A stretch of DNA of 64,000 nt from Apibacter adventoris (GTDB lineage: Bacteria; Bacteroidota; Bacteroidia; Flavobacteriales; Weeksellaceae): NCBI RefSeq assembly GCF_002964975.1, contig NZ_PSZM01000024.1, positions 62,001 to 126,000 of the forward strand, read 5' to 3'. Numbering within the stretch: position 1 is the first letter of the stretch; each line of letters starts with the position of its first letter. Below the pieces are notes generated by a model. The model was not told the origin of the DNA, made no database searches, and was given only the letters and a program-made list of their open reading frames with translations. Positions 1-9,583 of this stretch are shown here, piece after piece. The translations under genes and the position numbers were made by a program.

Positions 1-100
1 GTATAGCAGAAGGATCGGGTTTGTCTGTGCCGATACCTATTTGAGAAAAGATCAAATTGTAAGATGATAATAAGCTAACTAAGAATAATTTTTTTTTCAT
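1..100 (-). CDS. N-terminus of a secreted surface protein (partial)
   Basis: The first 33 codons of a minus-strand gene run off the left edge. The start is the ATG at 98-100, giving MKKKLFLVSLLSSYNLIFSQ, a signal peptide ending at SQ, followed by IGIGTDKPDPSAI. The mature start IGIGTxxPxxSA is a pattern I know from many flavobacterial secreted or surface proteins, often long ones with a C-terminal sorting domain. Only the leader is visible, so its function cannot be stated. Confidence 0.6.
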   Translation of the reverse strand, partial: MKKKLFLVSLLSSYNLIFSQIGIGTDKPDPSAI

Positions 101-793
101 TTTTAATTTATTAAATATTTAAAATATTTTTTAGCCCATATGACAAAATAAAAGAACTAATAGATTTTTTTATTTTTTTATTCATTAAAATAATACAAAT
201 TTAATTTATTTTTATATTAAAACAATTATTTTTTTTAAAAATAATAATGGTGAAAATATATTGTATTTTATAATATTTAAAAATAAATGTTGTTTAGGAT
301 TTTTTTTCATATATACTTGCTTTTGCAATGGAATTTGGATATATCACATTTGTAATCTATCATAAAATAATTTAGAAATAATTCATGGAGAGTTTTTAAA
401 TACATTCAATAATATTGAAATTGAATTTATATTTTCAGACTATTAGTGAATACTATTTATATTTATGGTGTAATGTATGTTTCTATTTTTATAATTAGTA
501 TGTAAATAGAGTATTTTTTGTATTAATACTATGTTATTAAATGAAAATGCATTAAAAATAAGATAAAAATAAAATAATTTTAGTTATTTCCTGTTTAATA
601 TCGATTAATATCAATTAGTATTTATAAAAAATTATATTTTATTAAAAAAATGTAAAATATGTATTGATTATTTTCTTAATAAACATAATTCTATAGGTAT
701 AATGTTTGATGAATAAGGTATATTTTTTTATAGTATATACTTTTCGTATTTTTGTTATTGGTTTTTTGAAAAAAGAACAGGATTATATAAATT
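101..793. other. AT-rich intergenic region
   Basis: About 690 bases between the divergent surface-protein gene and uvrA, almost only A and T, with many stops in all frames. A short tandem repeat, TTAATATCGA/TTAATATCAA, lies at 595-614. A TAnnTTTG match (TATTTTTG, 747-754) could be the -7 element for uvrA, but no TTG lies at the right distance upstream. I see no gene or RNA here. Confidence 0.5.
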
Positions 794-3616
794 ATGAGTC
801 AAGAATTTATACACATTTATGGAGCCAGGGAACATAATCTTAAAGATATTTCTATAAGTATTCCCAGAAATCAATTAGTAGTCATAACAGGACTCAGCGG
901 AAGCGGAAAATCATCTTTAGCATTCGATACCATTTTTGCAGAAGGACAACGCAGGTATATAGAAACATTTTCAGCTTATGCCCGTCAGTTTTTAGGAACA
1001 TTAGAACGCCCAGATGTGGATAAGATTGATGGATTATCGCCGGTTATAGCTATAGAACAAAAAACCACGTCTAAAAATCCTCGTTCAACAGTGGGCACCA
1101 TTACGGAATTATATGATTTTTTTCGATTACTATATGCCCGTGCTTCCGATGCATATTCCTACAATACAGGAGAGAAAATGGTTACATATTCGGAAGATCA
1201 AATTATTGAACTGATATATCAGGAATATAATGACGAGAAAGTCTTACTTCTTGCACCGTTAGTAAGATCTCGTAAAGGTCATTATAGAGAACTATTTTCC
1301 AGTTTAGCTAAAAAAGGCTTTCTACAGGTCAGGGTAGATGGCCAATTGTTGGATATAGAAAGAGACATGAAGTTAGATAGATATAAAACGCATGATATTG
1401 ATGTAGTAATTGATAAGTTGATCATCGATAATTCAGACCAAAAACAAAGAGTACTTTCATCTATACGTTTATCTATGCAATATGGAGAGGGTACTATTAT
1501 GTTATTAAAGCAAAATGAAACAGACGGAAGATATTATAGCCGGAATTTGATGTGTCCTTCCACAGGGATTTCCTATCAAATACCAGAACCAAACACTTTT
1601 TCTTTTAATTCGCCAAAGGGAGCATGTGAAACTTGTAGTGGTTTAGGACGAATTAAAGAAATAGAGTTATCTAAGCTGATTCCTAATCCTAAACTTTCTT
1701 TTAGTAAAAATGTAATGCCTGTGTTGGAAGAGCTGAAATATACAGACTGGTTATTTTCACAGATAGAAATGATTCTGAAAAAAAATGGGTTTGATAAAAA
1801 AACTCCCTGGGAAAAATTATCTTCTCTAGCTCAACATGAAATCTTATATGGAGTAGAAGAAAAATTAACTGTAGATCTAGATTATGCAAAAATTAAAAAA
1901 ACCTATAAAATTAGTTTTGAAGGTGTTTTTGCTTATTTAAATAAATTAAGAGAAGAGGGAGAAGACGGGGAAATAAATCGGTTTAAAACTCAAGTTTTTG
2001 AAGATAAAGTTTGTCCAGAATGTAAGGGAGCCCGATTGAAGAAAGAAAGTTTATTTTTTAGACTTGATAACAAGAATATATATGAAGTATCGAAACTGTC
2101 CTTGTTAGAATTAAAAAACTGGATAGAAGAATTGCCAGATAAGTTGAGTAAAAGTCAAAATATAATAGCCAAGGAACTATTACAGGAAATTACTAAAAGA
2201 TTAAGTTTTCTCTTGGATGTAGGGTTAGAATATTTGAGTTTACATAGACCCTCTCAAACACTTTCGGGAGGAGAGTCTCAAAGAATTCGATTAGCCACTC
2301 AGATAGGATCTCAATTAGTAAATGTGCTATATATTTTAGATGAACCTAGTATAGGACTTCACCAAAGGGACAATGTTAAGCTGATAAAATCACTGAAAAA
2401 ACTCAGGGATCTGGGAAATTCTGTATTGGTTGTAGAGCATGATAAGGATATGATCCTCAATTCCGATTATGTGGTAGATATGGGTCCTTATGCGGGAAAA
2501 CGAGGAGGAAAAATAGTTTGGCAGGGACCTCCTGAAAATTTAAAAAAAGCAAACACTTTAACCTCTAAATATATCAATGGAGATTTAGAAATTTCTATTC
2601 CTCAGAAACGAAGGGAAGGTAATGGTCATTTTCTAACGTTGAGTGGATGTACAGGAAATAATTTAAAAAATGTAAATTTTAGAATACCTTTAGGAGTTTT
2701 AGTTTGTATCACCGGAGTATCAGGAAGTGGTAAATCCTCATTAATAACCAATACATTATACCCTATTCTTAATAAACATTTTTTCAGGGCAGAAAAAGAA
2801 CCACTTCCTTACAAAAAAATTGAAGGATTAGAATATCTGGATAAAATTGTGGATGTAGATCAGTCGCCTATAGGCAGAACTCCCAGATCTAATCCTGCCA
2901 CTTACACTGGAGTTTTTACAGAAATACGGAATTTATTTACACAGTTACCGGAATCTAAAATAAGAGGATATAAATTGGGAAGATTTTCTTTTAATGTTAA
3001 AGGAGGAAGGTGTGAGATGTGTCAGGGATCAGGATTAAAATTGATAGAAATGAATTTTCTTCCGGATGTTTATGTTCCTTGCGAAACTTGTCACGGAAAA
3101 AGATTCAATAGAGAAACTTTAGAAGTCAGATACAAAGGAAAGTCTATTTCTGATGTTTTAGATATGACAATTGACGAAGCAGTAGAATTTTTCCAACCTA
3201 TACCTAAAATTTATAGTAAAATAAAAACTTTACAGGAAGTAGGACTAGGATATATTACTTTAGGCCAACAATCTACGACTCTTTCGGGAGGGGAGGCACA
3301 AAGAGTAAAACTAGCCACAGAGCTTAGCAAAAAACAAACAGGGAATACCATTTATATTTTAGATGAACCTACAACCGGTTTGCATTTTGAAGATATTAGG
3401 GTATTGATGGAAGTAATTAATCGTTTAGTAGAATTAGGAAATTCTGTAATTATTATTGAGCATAATTTAGATGTTATTAAAACAGCGGATTATATAGTAG
3501 ATATTGGATTAGAAGGAGGGGATATGGGAGGAAAGATCATTGTACAAGGAACTCCTGAAGAAGTTGTGAAAAATAAAATAAGTTTTACGGCTAAATATCT
3601 AAAAGATGAGCTATAA
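794..3616 (+). CDS. uvrA: UvrA, excinuclease ABC subunit A
   Basis: Damage-recognition ATPase of nucleotide excision repair, which loads UvrB on damaged DNA. At 940 residues it has the full family length. It carries two ABC ATPase halves: Walker A GLSGSGKS at residues 33-40 and GVSGSGKS near 640, with ABC signatures LSGGESQR near 490 and LSGGEAQR near 830. The C-terminal zinc module is complete (CEMCQGSG ... CETCHGKRF). The first zinc site reads CPSTG, lacking the second Cys of the usual CPxCG, with CETC following; I believe this is common in Bacteroidota UvrA rather than damage. It stands alone on the plus strand after a long AT-rich leader. No RBS decides the start, but ATG followed by EFIHIYGAREHNL matches the family. 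Confidence 0.97.
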   Translation: MSQEFIHIYGAREHNLKDISISIPRNQLVVITGLSGSGKSSLAFDTIFAEGQRRYIETFSAYARQFLGTLERPDVDKIDGLSPVIAIEQKTTSKNPRSTVGTITELYDFFRLLYARASDAYSYNTGEKMVTYSEDQIIELIYQEYNDEKVLLLAPLVRSRKGHYRELFSSLAKKGFLQVRVDGQLLDIERDMKLDRYKTHDIDVVIDKLIIDNSDQKQRVLSSIRLSMQYGEGTIMLLKQNETDGRYYSRNLMCPSTGISYQIPEPNTFSFNSPKGACETCSGLGRIKEIELSKLIPNPKLSFSKNVMPVLEELKYTDWLFSQIEMILKKNGFDKKTPWEKLSSLAQHEILYGVEEKLTVDLDYAKIKKTYKISFEGVFAYLNKLREEGEDGEINRFKTQVFEDKVCPECKGARLKKESLFFRLDNKNIYEVSKLSLLELKNWIEELPDKLSKSQNIIAKELLQEITKRLSFLLDVGLEYLSLHRPSQTLSGGESQRIRLATQIGSQLVNVLYILDEPSIGLHQRDNVKLIKSLKKLRDLGNSVLVVEHDKDMILNSDYVVDMGPYAGKRGGKIVWQGPPENLKKANTLTSKYINGDLEISIPQKRREGNGHFLTLSGCTGNNLKNVNFRIPLGVLVCITGVSGSGKSSLITNTLYPILNKHFFRAEKEPLPYKKIEGLEYLDKIVDVDQSPIGRTPRSNPATYTGVFTEIRNLFTQLPESKIRGYKLGRFSFNVKGGRCEMCQGSGLKLIEMNFLPDVYVPCETCHGKRFNRETLEVRYKGKSISDVLDMTIDEAVEFFQPIPKIYSKIKTLQEVGLGYITLGQQSTTLSGGEAQRVKLATELSKKQTGNTIYILDEPTTGLHFEDIRVLMEVINRLVELGNSVIIIEHNLDVIKTADYIVDIGLEGGDMGGKIIVQGTPEEVVKNKISFTAKYLKDEL

Positions 3617-3643
3617 ATTATAAGTATATAATTTATGTGAGCA

Positions 3644-3757
3644 ATGATAATAATATTAATGTTAAGTTCAGTAAATATATTTCATGCTCAGTTTATAAAT
3701 AGAGAAGATATTAAAAGAAGGAGTTTAGATAGATATTTATCTTTTTTAAATTTATAA
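3644..3757 (+). CDS. possible 37-residue secreted peptide or gene remnant
   Basis: A short reading frame between uvrA and upp begins ATG ATA ATA ATA TTA and encodes MIIILMLSSVNIFHAQF followed by about 20 polar residues rich in Arg, Lys and Asp. The hydrophobic start ending in HAQ looks like a flavobacterial signal peptide. No family is recognised. It may be the 5' remnant of a decayed gene or chance, as the region is AT-rich. Confidence 0.25.
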   Translation: MIIILMLSSVNIFHAQFINREDIKRRSLDRYLSFLNL

Positions 3758-3877
3758 GATTATTAAATTCCGAAAGTTATAAAAAAACGATAAATAGGTA
3801 AGAAGGATCTTAAAAATGATCCGGTTAATGTATCATTTCTGAGATTGATGAATCGTTAAAAAACTTTAAAAATTACA

Positions 3878-3910
3878 TTTGCATGAATGTAATTCAAATA
3901 CCTACCTTTA
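3878..3910 (+). promoter_or_regulatory. putative upp promoter
   Basis: A TTTG at 3878-3881 and TACCTTTA at 3903-3910 are 21 bp apart and resemble the Bacteroidota -33 TTG / -7 TAnnTTTG promoter, with one mismatch in the last base. The upp start codon follows 15 bases later. Confidence 0.45.
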
Positions 3911-3925
3911 CAAAAAATATAAAAA

Positions 3926-4585
3926 ATGATTGTACACGATTTTAGTCGTACCCATTCCATATTAAATCATTTTGTTGCAGAACTTAGAGATGTAGAAATT
4001 CAAAAAGACAGAATGCGTTTTAGGAAAAATTTAGAAAGAATAGGGGAAATTTTAGGATATGAGTTGAGTAAAACGTTAGATTATTGTATTACAGATGTAA
4101 ATTCTCCATTAGGAGTAAAACCTACAGAACTTTTAAAACAACAACCCGTTTTGTGTACAATTTTACGTGCAGGGTTGCCTTTACATCAGGGAATGATGAA
4201 CTTTTTTGATAAGGCAGAAACTACTTTTGTTTCGGCATTTAGACATCATCCTAACGGAGAGAAAGAATTTGAGATAGTGGTGGAATATCTTGCCACTCCT
4301 TCTTTAGAAAATAAAACTTTAATTATATCTGACCCTATGCTGGCAACTGGTGAATCTTTAGCAAATGTATATGAAGTTTTATTAAGTGAAGGAAAGCCTA
4401 AAAAAGTACATATAGTTGCAGCTATTGGTTCCAAACCCGGATTAGATTATATTTCAACTAAATTACCTGAAAATACTGAATTGTGGATAGCTTCTGTAGA
4501 TGATATACTTGATAATCATAAATATATTGTTCCGGGCTTAGGGGATGCAGGCGATTTAGCATTCGGGAAAAAATTATCTAAATAA
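3926..4585 (+). CDS. upp: Uracil phosphoribosyltransferase
   Basis: Pyrimidine salvage enzyme making UMP from uracil and PRPP. The PRPP-binding motif is seen as LIISDPMLATGES near residues 132-144. The C-terminal uracil-binding part carries the conserved PGLGDAGDLAFG. At 219 residues it is slightly longer than the usual 208-216. It is monocistronic on the plus strand and converges on rpiB, with the shared terminator at 4809-4851 about 220 bases downstream. The PRPP synthase gene prs also lies in this window, at 62.3 kb. Confidence 0.95.
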   Translation: MIVHDFSRTHSILNHFVAELRDVEIQKDRMRFRKNLERIGEILGYELSKTLDYCITDVNSPLGVKPTELLKQQPVLCTILRAGLPLHQGMMNFFDKAETTFVSAFRHHPNGEKEFEIVVEYLATPSLENKTLIISDPMLATGESLANVYEVLLSEGKPKKVHIVAAIGSKPGLDYISTKLPENTELWIASVDDILDNHKYIVPGLGDAGDLAFGKKLSK

Positions 4586-4808
4586 AACTCAAGTTTTAAA
4601 TTATATTAAACTTAAGAACTATTATGTAAATTTTTTATATTGTTTTATAAAGTTTATATATTTATCATTAATTATTATTGAGTAGAAAGTAAATTATTGA
4701 TAAGATTTTTTTATATAATTCACTTTTAGTATTAAGGATTTTTAATGTGAAAAGTGAAATGGAAAAAATAGTATTATTGAAGTTTTAAACTAAAAAGAGT
4801 TATAAAAA

Positions 4809-4851
4809 AATAACAAGAGTAATTACAAATATTACAATTACTCTTGTTATT
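4809..4851. terminator. bidirectional terminator between upp and rpiB
   Basis: Perfect 16-bp inverted repeat AATAACAAGAGTAATT (4809-4824) / AATTACTCTTGTTATT (4836-4851) with an 11-base loop. It is followed by TCTTTTTT on the plus strand and by a T run on the minus strand (A7 at 4804-4810). Its place between convergent genes fits a two-way terminator. Confidence 0.85.
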
Positions 4852-4884
4852 CTTTTTTAAATAAATTTTTATTCTTAAAAAACT

Positions 4885-5346
4885 TTATTTTTTAGAATAT
4901 TCATTTTCATAGTGGCATATACGTTCTACCTTTGGAGCAGATCCGCCTCCGCTAAATTCTGAGTCTAACCAAGTATTTAATAGGCTTTTGGCTAATTCAT
5001 GTCCAATAACTCGTTCACCAAAACAGATGATTTGTGCATTGTTGCTTTTTCTCGCTCTTTCAGCAGAAAACGGATCGTGACAAACTGCTGCTCTTACTCC
5101 TGGGATTTTATTAGCTGTAATTGCCATTCCGATTCCTGTACCACAAGTTAACACTGCTCTTTCAAATTCTCCGTCAGCTACTGCTTTTGCTACACTTGCA
5201 GCCACATCTGGATATAGAACAGTTTCTCCTTTTTCTGCACCAAAATCTTTTACTTCATAACCAAGTTTTTCTAAATGGTCTTTTAATACTACCTTTAGTG
5301 CATATGCTGCTTCATCGCATCCGATTGCTATTTTTTTATTTTTCAT
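4885..5346 (-). CDS. rpiB: Ribose 5-phosphate isomerase B
   Basis: RpiB/LacAB family enzyme interconverting ribose 5-phosphate and ribulose 5-phosphate in the pentose phosphate pathway. It has the family length (153 residues). The catalytic Cys lies in LTCGTGIGMAI (Cys68) and the phosphate/anion-loop residues in GIGMAITANKIPGVRAA. The N-terminal IAIGCDEAAYALK corresponds to the family's GxDHxG region, here with Glu in place of the usual His. It is a single gene on the minus strand ending at the bidirectional terminator at 4809-4851. Confidence 0.93.
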   Translation of the reverse strand: MKNKKIAIGCDEAAYALKVVLKDHLEKLGYEVKDFGAEKGETVLYPDVAASVAKAVADGEFERAVLTCGTGIGMAITANKIPGVRAAVCHDPFSAERARKSNNAQIICFGERVIGHELAKSLLNTWLDSEFSGGGSAPKVERICHYENEYSKK

Positions 5347-5862
5347 GATAATTGGTATGTTTTAAAATTACAAAATATAGGTATTTTCGTTTACACAAAT
5401 TTAATTACTAAAGCAAAATTAAACAATATAAATTCGAAATATTTTTAATGATAATTAACAGTTTTTTTATTAATTTATTGTTTATGTTGTTGATTATTAG
5501 TTTGTTGTTATTTTTTTTGAGATATTTTCATGTTTCGAAATCGAAATATTTTAAGTGTTTTTAGCAGTTATTTATTTTAATAAACTTCTTTTGCCTATTC
5601 TATAAAATTTATTTATACTATGGGAAAAAAACAATGAAATTAAGAGATAATAAATAACAATTAATTAAAGAAATTATTATAAATTATTTTTATTATTTTA
5701 CAAATAGAGCAACCTTTTTAAGATAAATACAATCTTATATAAAAAAATATTTTAAGAATTTTTGATCTAAAAATAAGTGTTAATATTAATCTAATTAAAA
5801 TTAATGATTTTTAAGGAAATTAGAAAAGTTATAAATTTTAACCAAAAGAAGATTATAATATT
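5347..5862. other. AT-rich intergenic region
   Basis: About 515 bases between the rpiB start and the end of the BaiN-like gene. It is very rich in A and T with no reading frame of note. The upstream region of rpiB must include its promoter, but I found only a poor match to the TAnnTTTG element near 5371-5379. Confidence 0.4.
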
Positions 5863-7065
5863 TTACTTTTTGTATTTAAATTGTTTGCTGATTATAAAAG
5901 CTTCACTCCAGCATGCCTGAAAATTAAAACCTCCGGTTACAGCATCTATATTTAACACTTCACCTGCAAAATATAATCCGGAAATCAGTTTAGATTGCAT
6001 GGTTTTAAAATCTATTTCTTTCAAATCAACCCCGCCAGCTGTTACAAATTCATTTTTATAAGTACTTTTTCCATCAATAATTAATTGTGTGTGAGTTATA
6101 ATTTCAGCTATTCTATTGATATCTTTTTTTCCTAGATCTGCTAATAATTTATTGGATATTCCTACATGATCTAAGAGATTTAACCAAAATCGTTGTGTTA
6201 TGTTATAAATTTTTAGAGAAGAAATAGTTTTTTTAGGATGTGCCTGTTTAATTTTATATAGATTTTCTTTGACAGTATCAAATTTTTCAGAGATCCAATT
6301 AATATTTATAGAGAAATTATAATTAAGATTAGCAATTTCTCGAGCTCCCCATGCAGAAAGTCTGAGTATTGCAGGGCCGCTGAGACCCCAATGGGTAATA
6401 AGAATTGGACCGTTTTCCTTTATTTTTAATTGAGGAATAGAAACTTCTGCATTTAGAAAAGAAATTCCTTGTAAATTTTGGATTAAAGAATTTTTACAAT
6501 TAAAAGTGAATAAGCTTGGTACGGGTGGAATAATTTTATGACCTAGTTTTTCAATGATTTTCCACATTTTTTGGGAACTTCCAGTACATATGACTACAGA
6601 GTCTGCACAATATAAATTTTGATTTGTTTGAATATTAAATTTATTTTCATTTTTAGTGATTTGTGTAACTTGGGTTTCATAGGTTATATTTATTTGGTTG
6701 GACGAGGTTTCATTAAGTAATGTATCTATAATAGTTTGAGAAGAATTAGTTTCCGGAAAAATTCTATTATCAGATTCTATTTTTATATTGGTATTTTTAT
6801 TTTTAAACCATTCAATAGTATCTAATGGTTGAAATTGATGAAAAACATTCAAGAGTTCTTTAGCCCCTCTGGGATAAAATTTAGTTAATTCTTTTGGAAC
6901 AAAACAAGCATTTGAAAGATTACATCTTCCTCCCCCAGAAATTTTTAATTTTTGAAGTGGTTTTTTTGCCTGTTCTATTATTAGCACATTCCAATTACAA
7001 TATTTTAGGTTTGAGGCTAAAAAGAATCCAGCAGCACCTCCACCTATTATGATAAGCTGCTTCAT
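5863..7065 (-). CDS. BaiN/RdsA-type NAD(P)/FAD-dependent oxidoreductase
   Basis: Flavoprotein of the HI0933/YhiN/BaiN family, 400 residues, the usual length. The dinucleotide fold GGGAAG is at residues 8-13, the family motif GGRCNLSN near 45-52, and the C-terminal FAD-binding segment reads GLYFAGEVLNIDAVTGGFNF. The substrate is unknown for most members; BaiN acts on bile-acid intermediates and RdsA on sulfur chemistry, but neither role follows here. The gene begins 13 bases after the wzc stop, so it may be the last gene of the polysaccharide transcript by read-through, although nothing in the protein points to sugar metabolism. Confidence 0.88.
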   Translation of the reverse strand: MKQLIIIGGGAAGFFLASNLKYCNWNVLIIEQAKKPLQKLKISGGGRCNLSNACFVPKELTKFYPRGAKELLNVFHQFQPLDTIEWFKNKNTNIKIESDNRIFPETNSSQTIIDTLLNETSSNQINITYETQVTQITKNENKFNIQTNQNLYCADSVVICTGSSQKMWKIIEKLGHKIIPPVPSLFTFNCKNSLIQNLQGISFLNAEVSIPQLKIKENGPILITHWGLSGPAILRLSAWGAREIANLNYNFSININWISEKFDTVKENLYKIKQAHPKKTISSLKIYNITQRFWLNLLDHVGISNKLLADLGKKDINRIAEIITHTQLIIDGKSTYKNEFVTAGGVDLKEIDFKTMQSKLISGLYFAGEVLNIDAVTGGFNFQACWSEAFIISKQFKYKK

Positions 7066-7078
7066 CTCTTATTTAGGT

Positions 7079-9583
7079 TTAAGATTTTTTAAATAATCTT
7101 TTTATTCTTGAAATTAATGAATTATCGTAGATTTCATCTTCTTCAAAATAGCCATAACCATAACCATATCCGTAACCATAACCATATCCATACTCACTCG
7201 AACTCATGTAATCGTTGAAAATTATACCTATGTGATTAACTTCTCCCTCATTATACTTTTCATTAATTCCTTTAAGTAATTGTTTATATGTGTAATTACA
7301 TCTGGTAATATATAATCTGGCATCTGAAAATCTCATAAGGTCATATGCATCTATTACCAATCCAACGGGAGGCGAATCAATAATAACAAAGTCATATAAT
7401 TCTCTTAATTTTTTTATAAGTTCTTCATTTTCATCGCTAATCAATAATTCTCCAGGATTAGGTGGAATAGGACCAGCTGGTATTATATCTAAATTTTCAT
7501 ATTCAGTCTTCTTAATTATTTCATCCAAAGTATTGATTCCTGATAAGTAACCAGATAACCCAATTTTATTACTTATTTTAAAATCATCAAAAATCCTAGG
7601 CTTACGTAAATCCATTCCTACCAATACAGTTTTTTTTCCGCTTAAAGCAATAACTGAGGCTAAGTTTATTGCTATAAATGTTTTTCCCTCTCCGCCAATA
7701 GATGATGTAATAAGAAAAACTTTACCCCCTATTACTTCTTTTTCATTAAATAAGAATCTTAAATTTGAACGAATAGCTCTAAAACTTTCTGAAATACTGG
7801 ATTTGGGTCTATTAAATACGACAAGGTTATTTTCCACATTTTTACTTCCTATAGTTCCTATTATAGGTATTTTTGTAATATTCTTTAAATCAGAAAATAA
7901 TTTTATTTTATTATCTAATAATTCTATTAAAAATAAAGCTAAAAATGGTATGAAAAGAAAAATACTTGTATATGTGATTTGATTTTTTTTGATATTAGGG
8001 GTAATAGGTCCTTGACCGGTATTTTTAGCCTTATCTAAAATATTAATATCAGAAACTGTAGTGGCTTTCCTCATTTCTGCTTCTGAAAGCTTATCTAATA
8101 GTGTATTATATATTCCATCATTTAGTAAGTAGCCTCTTTGAGCATTAACATATAATTGTTCTTTTTCAGGAAGAGTTTCTATTTCGAGTTCTAGGTTATT
8201 TATTTGCTTATTAATGTTATCCATATTATTCAATAGGTCTTTAGAAGAGCTATTTAACATGGAAGAAATTTTTGATTTAGCGTTATTCAATCTATAATTT
8301 ATTTCTTTTATAGGTTCTGAATTAGGTCTATATAAAAATAATTTTTCTCTTTTTTCTTCCTCAAGGCTATGTATTTGCTGTAGAGTGGTATTAAATTCAG
8401 GATTAGTAATTCCTGCTAACGAAAAATCAATAACATCTTTATTGTTATATATAGAGTTTTTTAATTGTGATAATGCATTAATCTTAGTTTTTAGTTCTTC
8501 TTTTTGTTGATCTAAAGTTTGTATTTTAGATAAAACTAAATTAGTAGAACTTTCTGATTTTGAGAAAATTTTATTTTCAAGTTGTACTTTTTGAAAGATA
8601 GCTGAGGCACTATCAAGTTTTTTCTTTGTAATAATAATTTGATTTTTTATAAATAGAATTGTATTTTGATTAACTAGATTTTTATCTTTTAATCGAGTTT
8701 TTATCAATTCTTCAATAGATTTGTTTAAAAAATTAATTGTTCCATTTAAACTTAATCCTTTTTTAGAAACAATCATTATTGAAGATAAATCAGAATCAAA
8801 ATCAACACTTGTGGAAGCTAAAATTTTATTAACAGCATTGTTTATTGTAGAAAGATAAAAATAAAATTCAAAATTTTGCATAGACATATTTCCAATATAT
8901 TCTGGATTAGGTACTATTTTAAATTTTAAATTATTTGTTTTTACCCATGTATTTAAAGAAACTATTAATTGTTTTTTGTATGTATCTTTTCTATTGATAT
9001 ACTCCTCTTTTGGATAATAAAAACATTGTTCATTTACTTCTTCTGGAAATGTTAATTCAAATTTATTTTTAGAAAGATATTTAATTTTCACATGAGAGTT
9101 AAGACTTTGTGCATAGCTTGTGTCTATTAATACTTTAAAAGGAATATCAACATAGTCAATTTCAGTGGTTTTAATATTTCCTTTCAGATAATAATTTATA
9201 TATAAATTTAAAGATTTAACTAGATTTTCATTATGGGTACGGGAAGTCAATATTTTTTTATAAAAAATTCCTTGAGTACCACCGTTATTTCCTCCCCAAA
9301 TAAAATTTATTGATTGGCTGGGAGCTAATACATTAGAAGTACTAGAAGATATACTTACAGAAACTGAGGTTTGATAGAACCTATCAGAAAATCTGTTTAT
9401 TATAAATGCTATGAGCCATCCAATAATAAAAAATATGATAAACCAGTACCAATTTTTTAACAAACGTTTGATAAATCTTTCGATACTAAAGAAATTATTC
9501 TCAAGAATTTCTGAAGCTTTACTTTTTTGATTGACAGACTGATTATTGTCTATATTGTTTTTGTTATTATTTTGCTGATTCAT
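7079..9583 (-). CDS. wzc: Wzc-like polysaccharide co-polymerase with tyrosine autokinase domain
   Basis: Inner-membrane polysaccharide co-polymerase and bacterial tyrosine kinase controlling capsule or exopolysaccharide length and export. It has 834 residues: a first membrane segment near 45-65, a large periplasmic Wzz/GNVR coiled-coil part, a second membrane segment near 540-560, then the kinase. Walker A SSIGGEGKT lies near 625-635, Walker A' KTVLVGMDLRKPR near 655, Walker B DFVIIDSPP near 735. The C-terminus carries the tyrosine cluster as seven Tyr-Gly pairs encoded by hexamer repeats (7152-7193). The start overlaps the wza stop by one base (TAATG), so Wza and Wzc are translationally coupled. 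Confidence 0.93.
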   Translation of the reverse strand: MNQQNNNKNNIDNNQSVNQKSKASEILENNFFSIERFIKRLLKNWYWFIIFFIIGWLIAFIINRFSDRFYQTSVSVSISSSTSNVLAPSQSINFIWGGNNGGTQGIFYKKILTSRTHNENLVKSLNLYINYYLKGNIKTTEIDYVDIPFKVLIDTSYAQSLNSHVKIKYLSKNKFELTFPEEVNEQCFYYPKEEYINRKDTYKKQLIVSLNTWVKTNNLKFKIVPNPEYIGNMSMQNFEFYFYLSTINNAVNKILASTSVDFDSDLSSIMIVSKKGLSLNGTINFLNKSIEELIKTRLKDKNLVNQNTILFIKNQIIITKKKLDSASAIFQKVQLENKIFSKSESSTNLVLSKIQTLDQQKEELKTKINALSQLKNSIYNNKDVIDFSLAGITNPEFNTTLQQIHSLEEEKREKLFLYRPNSEPIKEINYRLNNAKSKISSMLNSSSKDLLNNMDNINKQINNLELEIETLPEKEQLYVNAQRGYLLNDGIYNTLLDKLSEAEMRKATTVSDINILDKAKNTGQGPITPNIKKNQITYTSIFLFIPFLALFLIELLDNKIKLFSDLKNITKIPIIGTIGSKNVENNLVVFNRPKSSISESFRAIRSNLRFLFNEKEVIGGKVFLITSSIGGEGKTFIAINLASVIALSGKKTVLVGMDLRKPRIFDDFKISNKIGLSGYLSGINTLDEIIKKTEYENLDIIPAGPIPPNPGELLISDENEELIKKLRELYDFVIIDSPPVGLVIDAYDLMRFSDARLYITRCNYTYKQLLKGINEKYNEGEVNHIGIIFNDYMSSSEYGYGYGYGYGYGYGYFEEDEIYDNSLISRIKRLFKKS
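7152..7193 (-). repeat. hexamer repeat coding the Tyr-Gly tail of Wzc
   Basis: Seven consecutive 6-base units of the type CCATAA/CCATAT/CCATAC, with one CCGTAA, on the plus strand. On the coding strand they give seven Tyr-Gly dipeptides. A unit gain or loss keeps the frame and changes the number of tyrosines in the autophosphorylation tail. Confidence 0.85.

Noticed and set aside
1564-1660. Loss of a zinc ligand in UvrA (CPSTG in place of CPxCG)
   Set aside because: I believe this variant is normal in Bacteroidota UvrA, and the C-terminal zinc module is complete; not a sign of decay.
1701-1889. Open frame on the minus strand inside uvrA
   Set aside because: Lies wholly within a full-length conserved gene on the other strand, no family features; a shadow frame.
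5121-5348. Plus-strand Leu-rich frame opposite rpiB
   Set aside because: Antisense shadow of rpiB; composition (Leu, Phe, His) is that of the complement of a coding strand.
7152-7193. CRISPR-like or satellite array
   Set aside because: Units are 6 bp, contiguous and in frame with Wzc; no spacers. It is a coding microsatellite.
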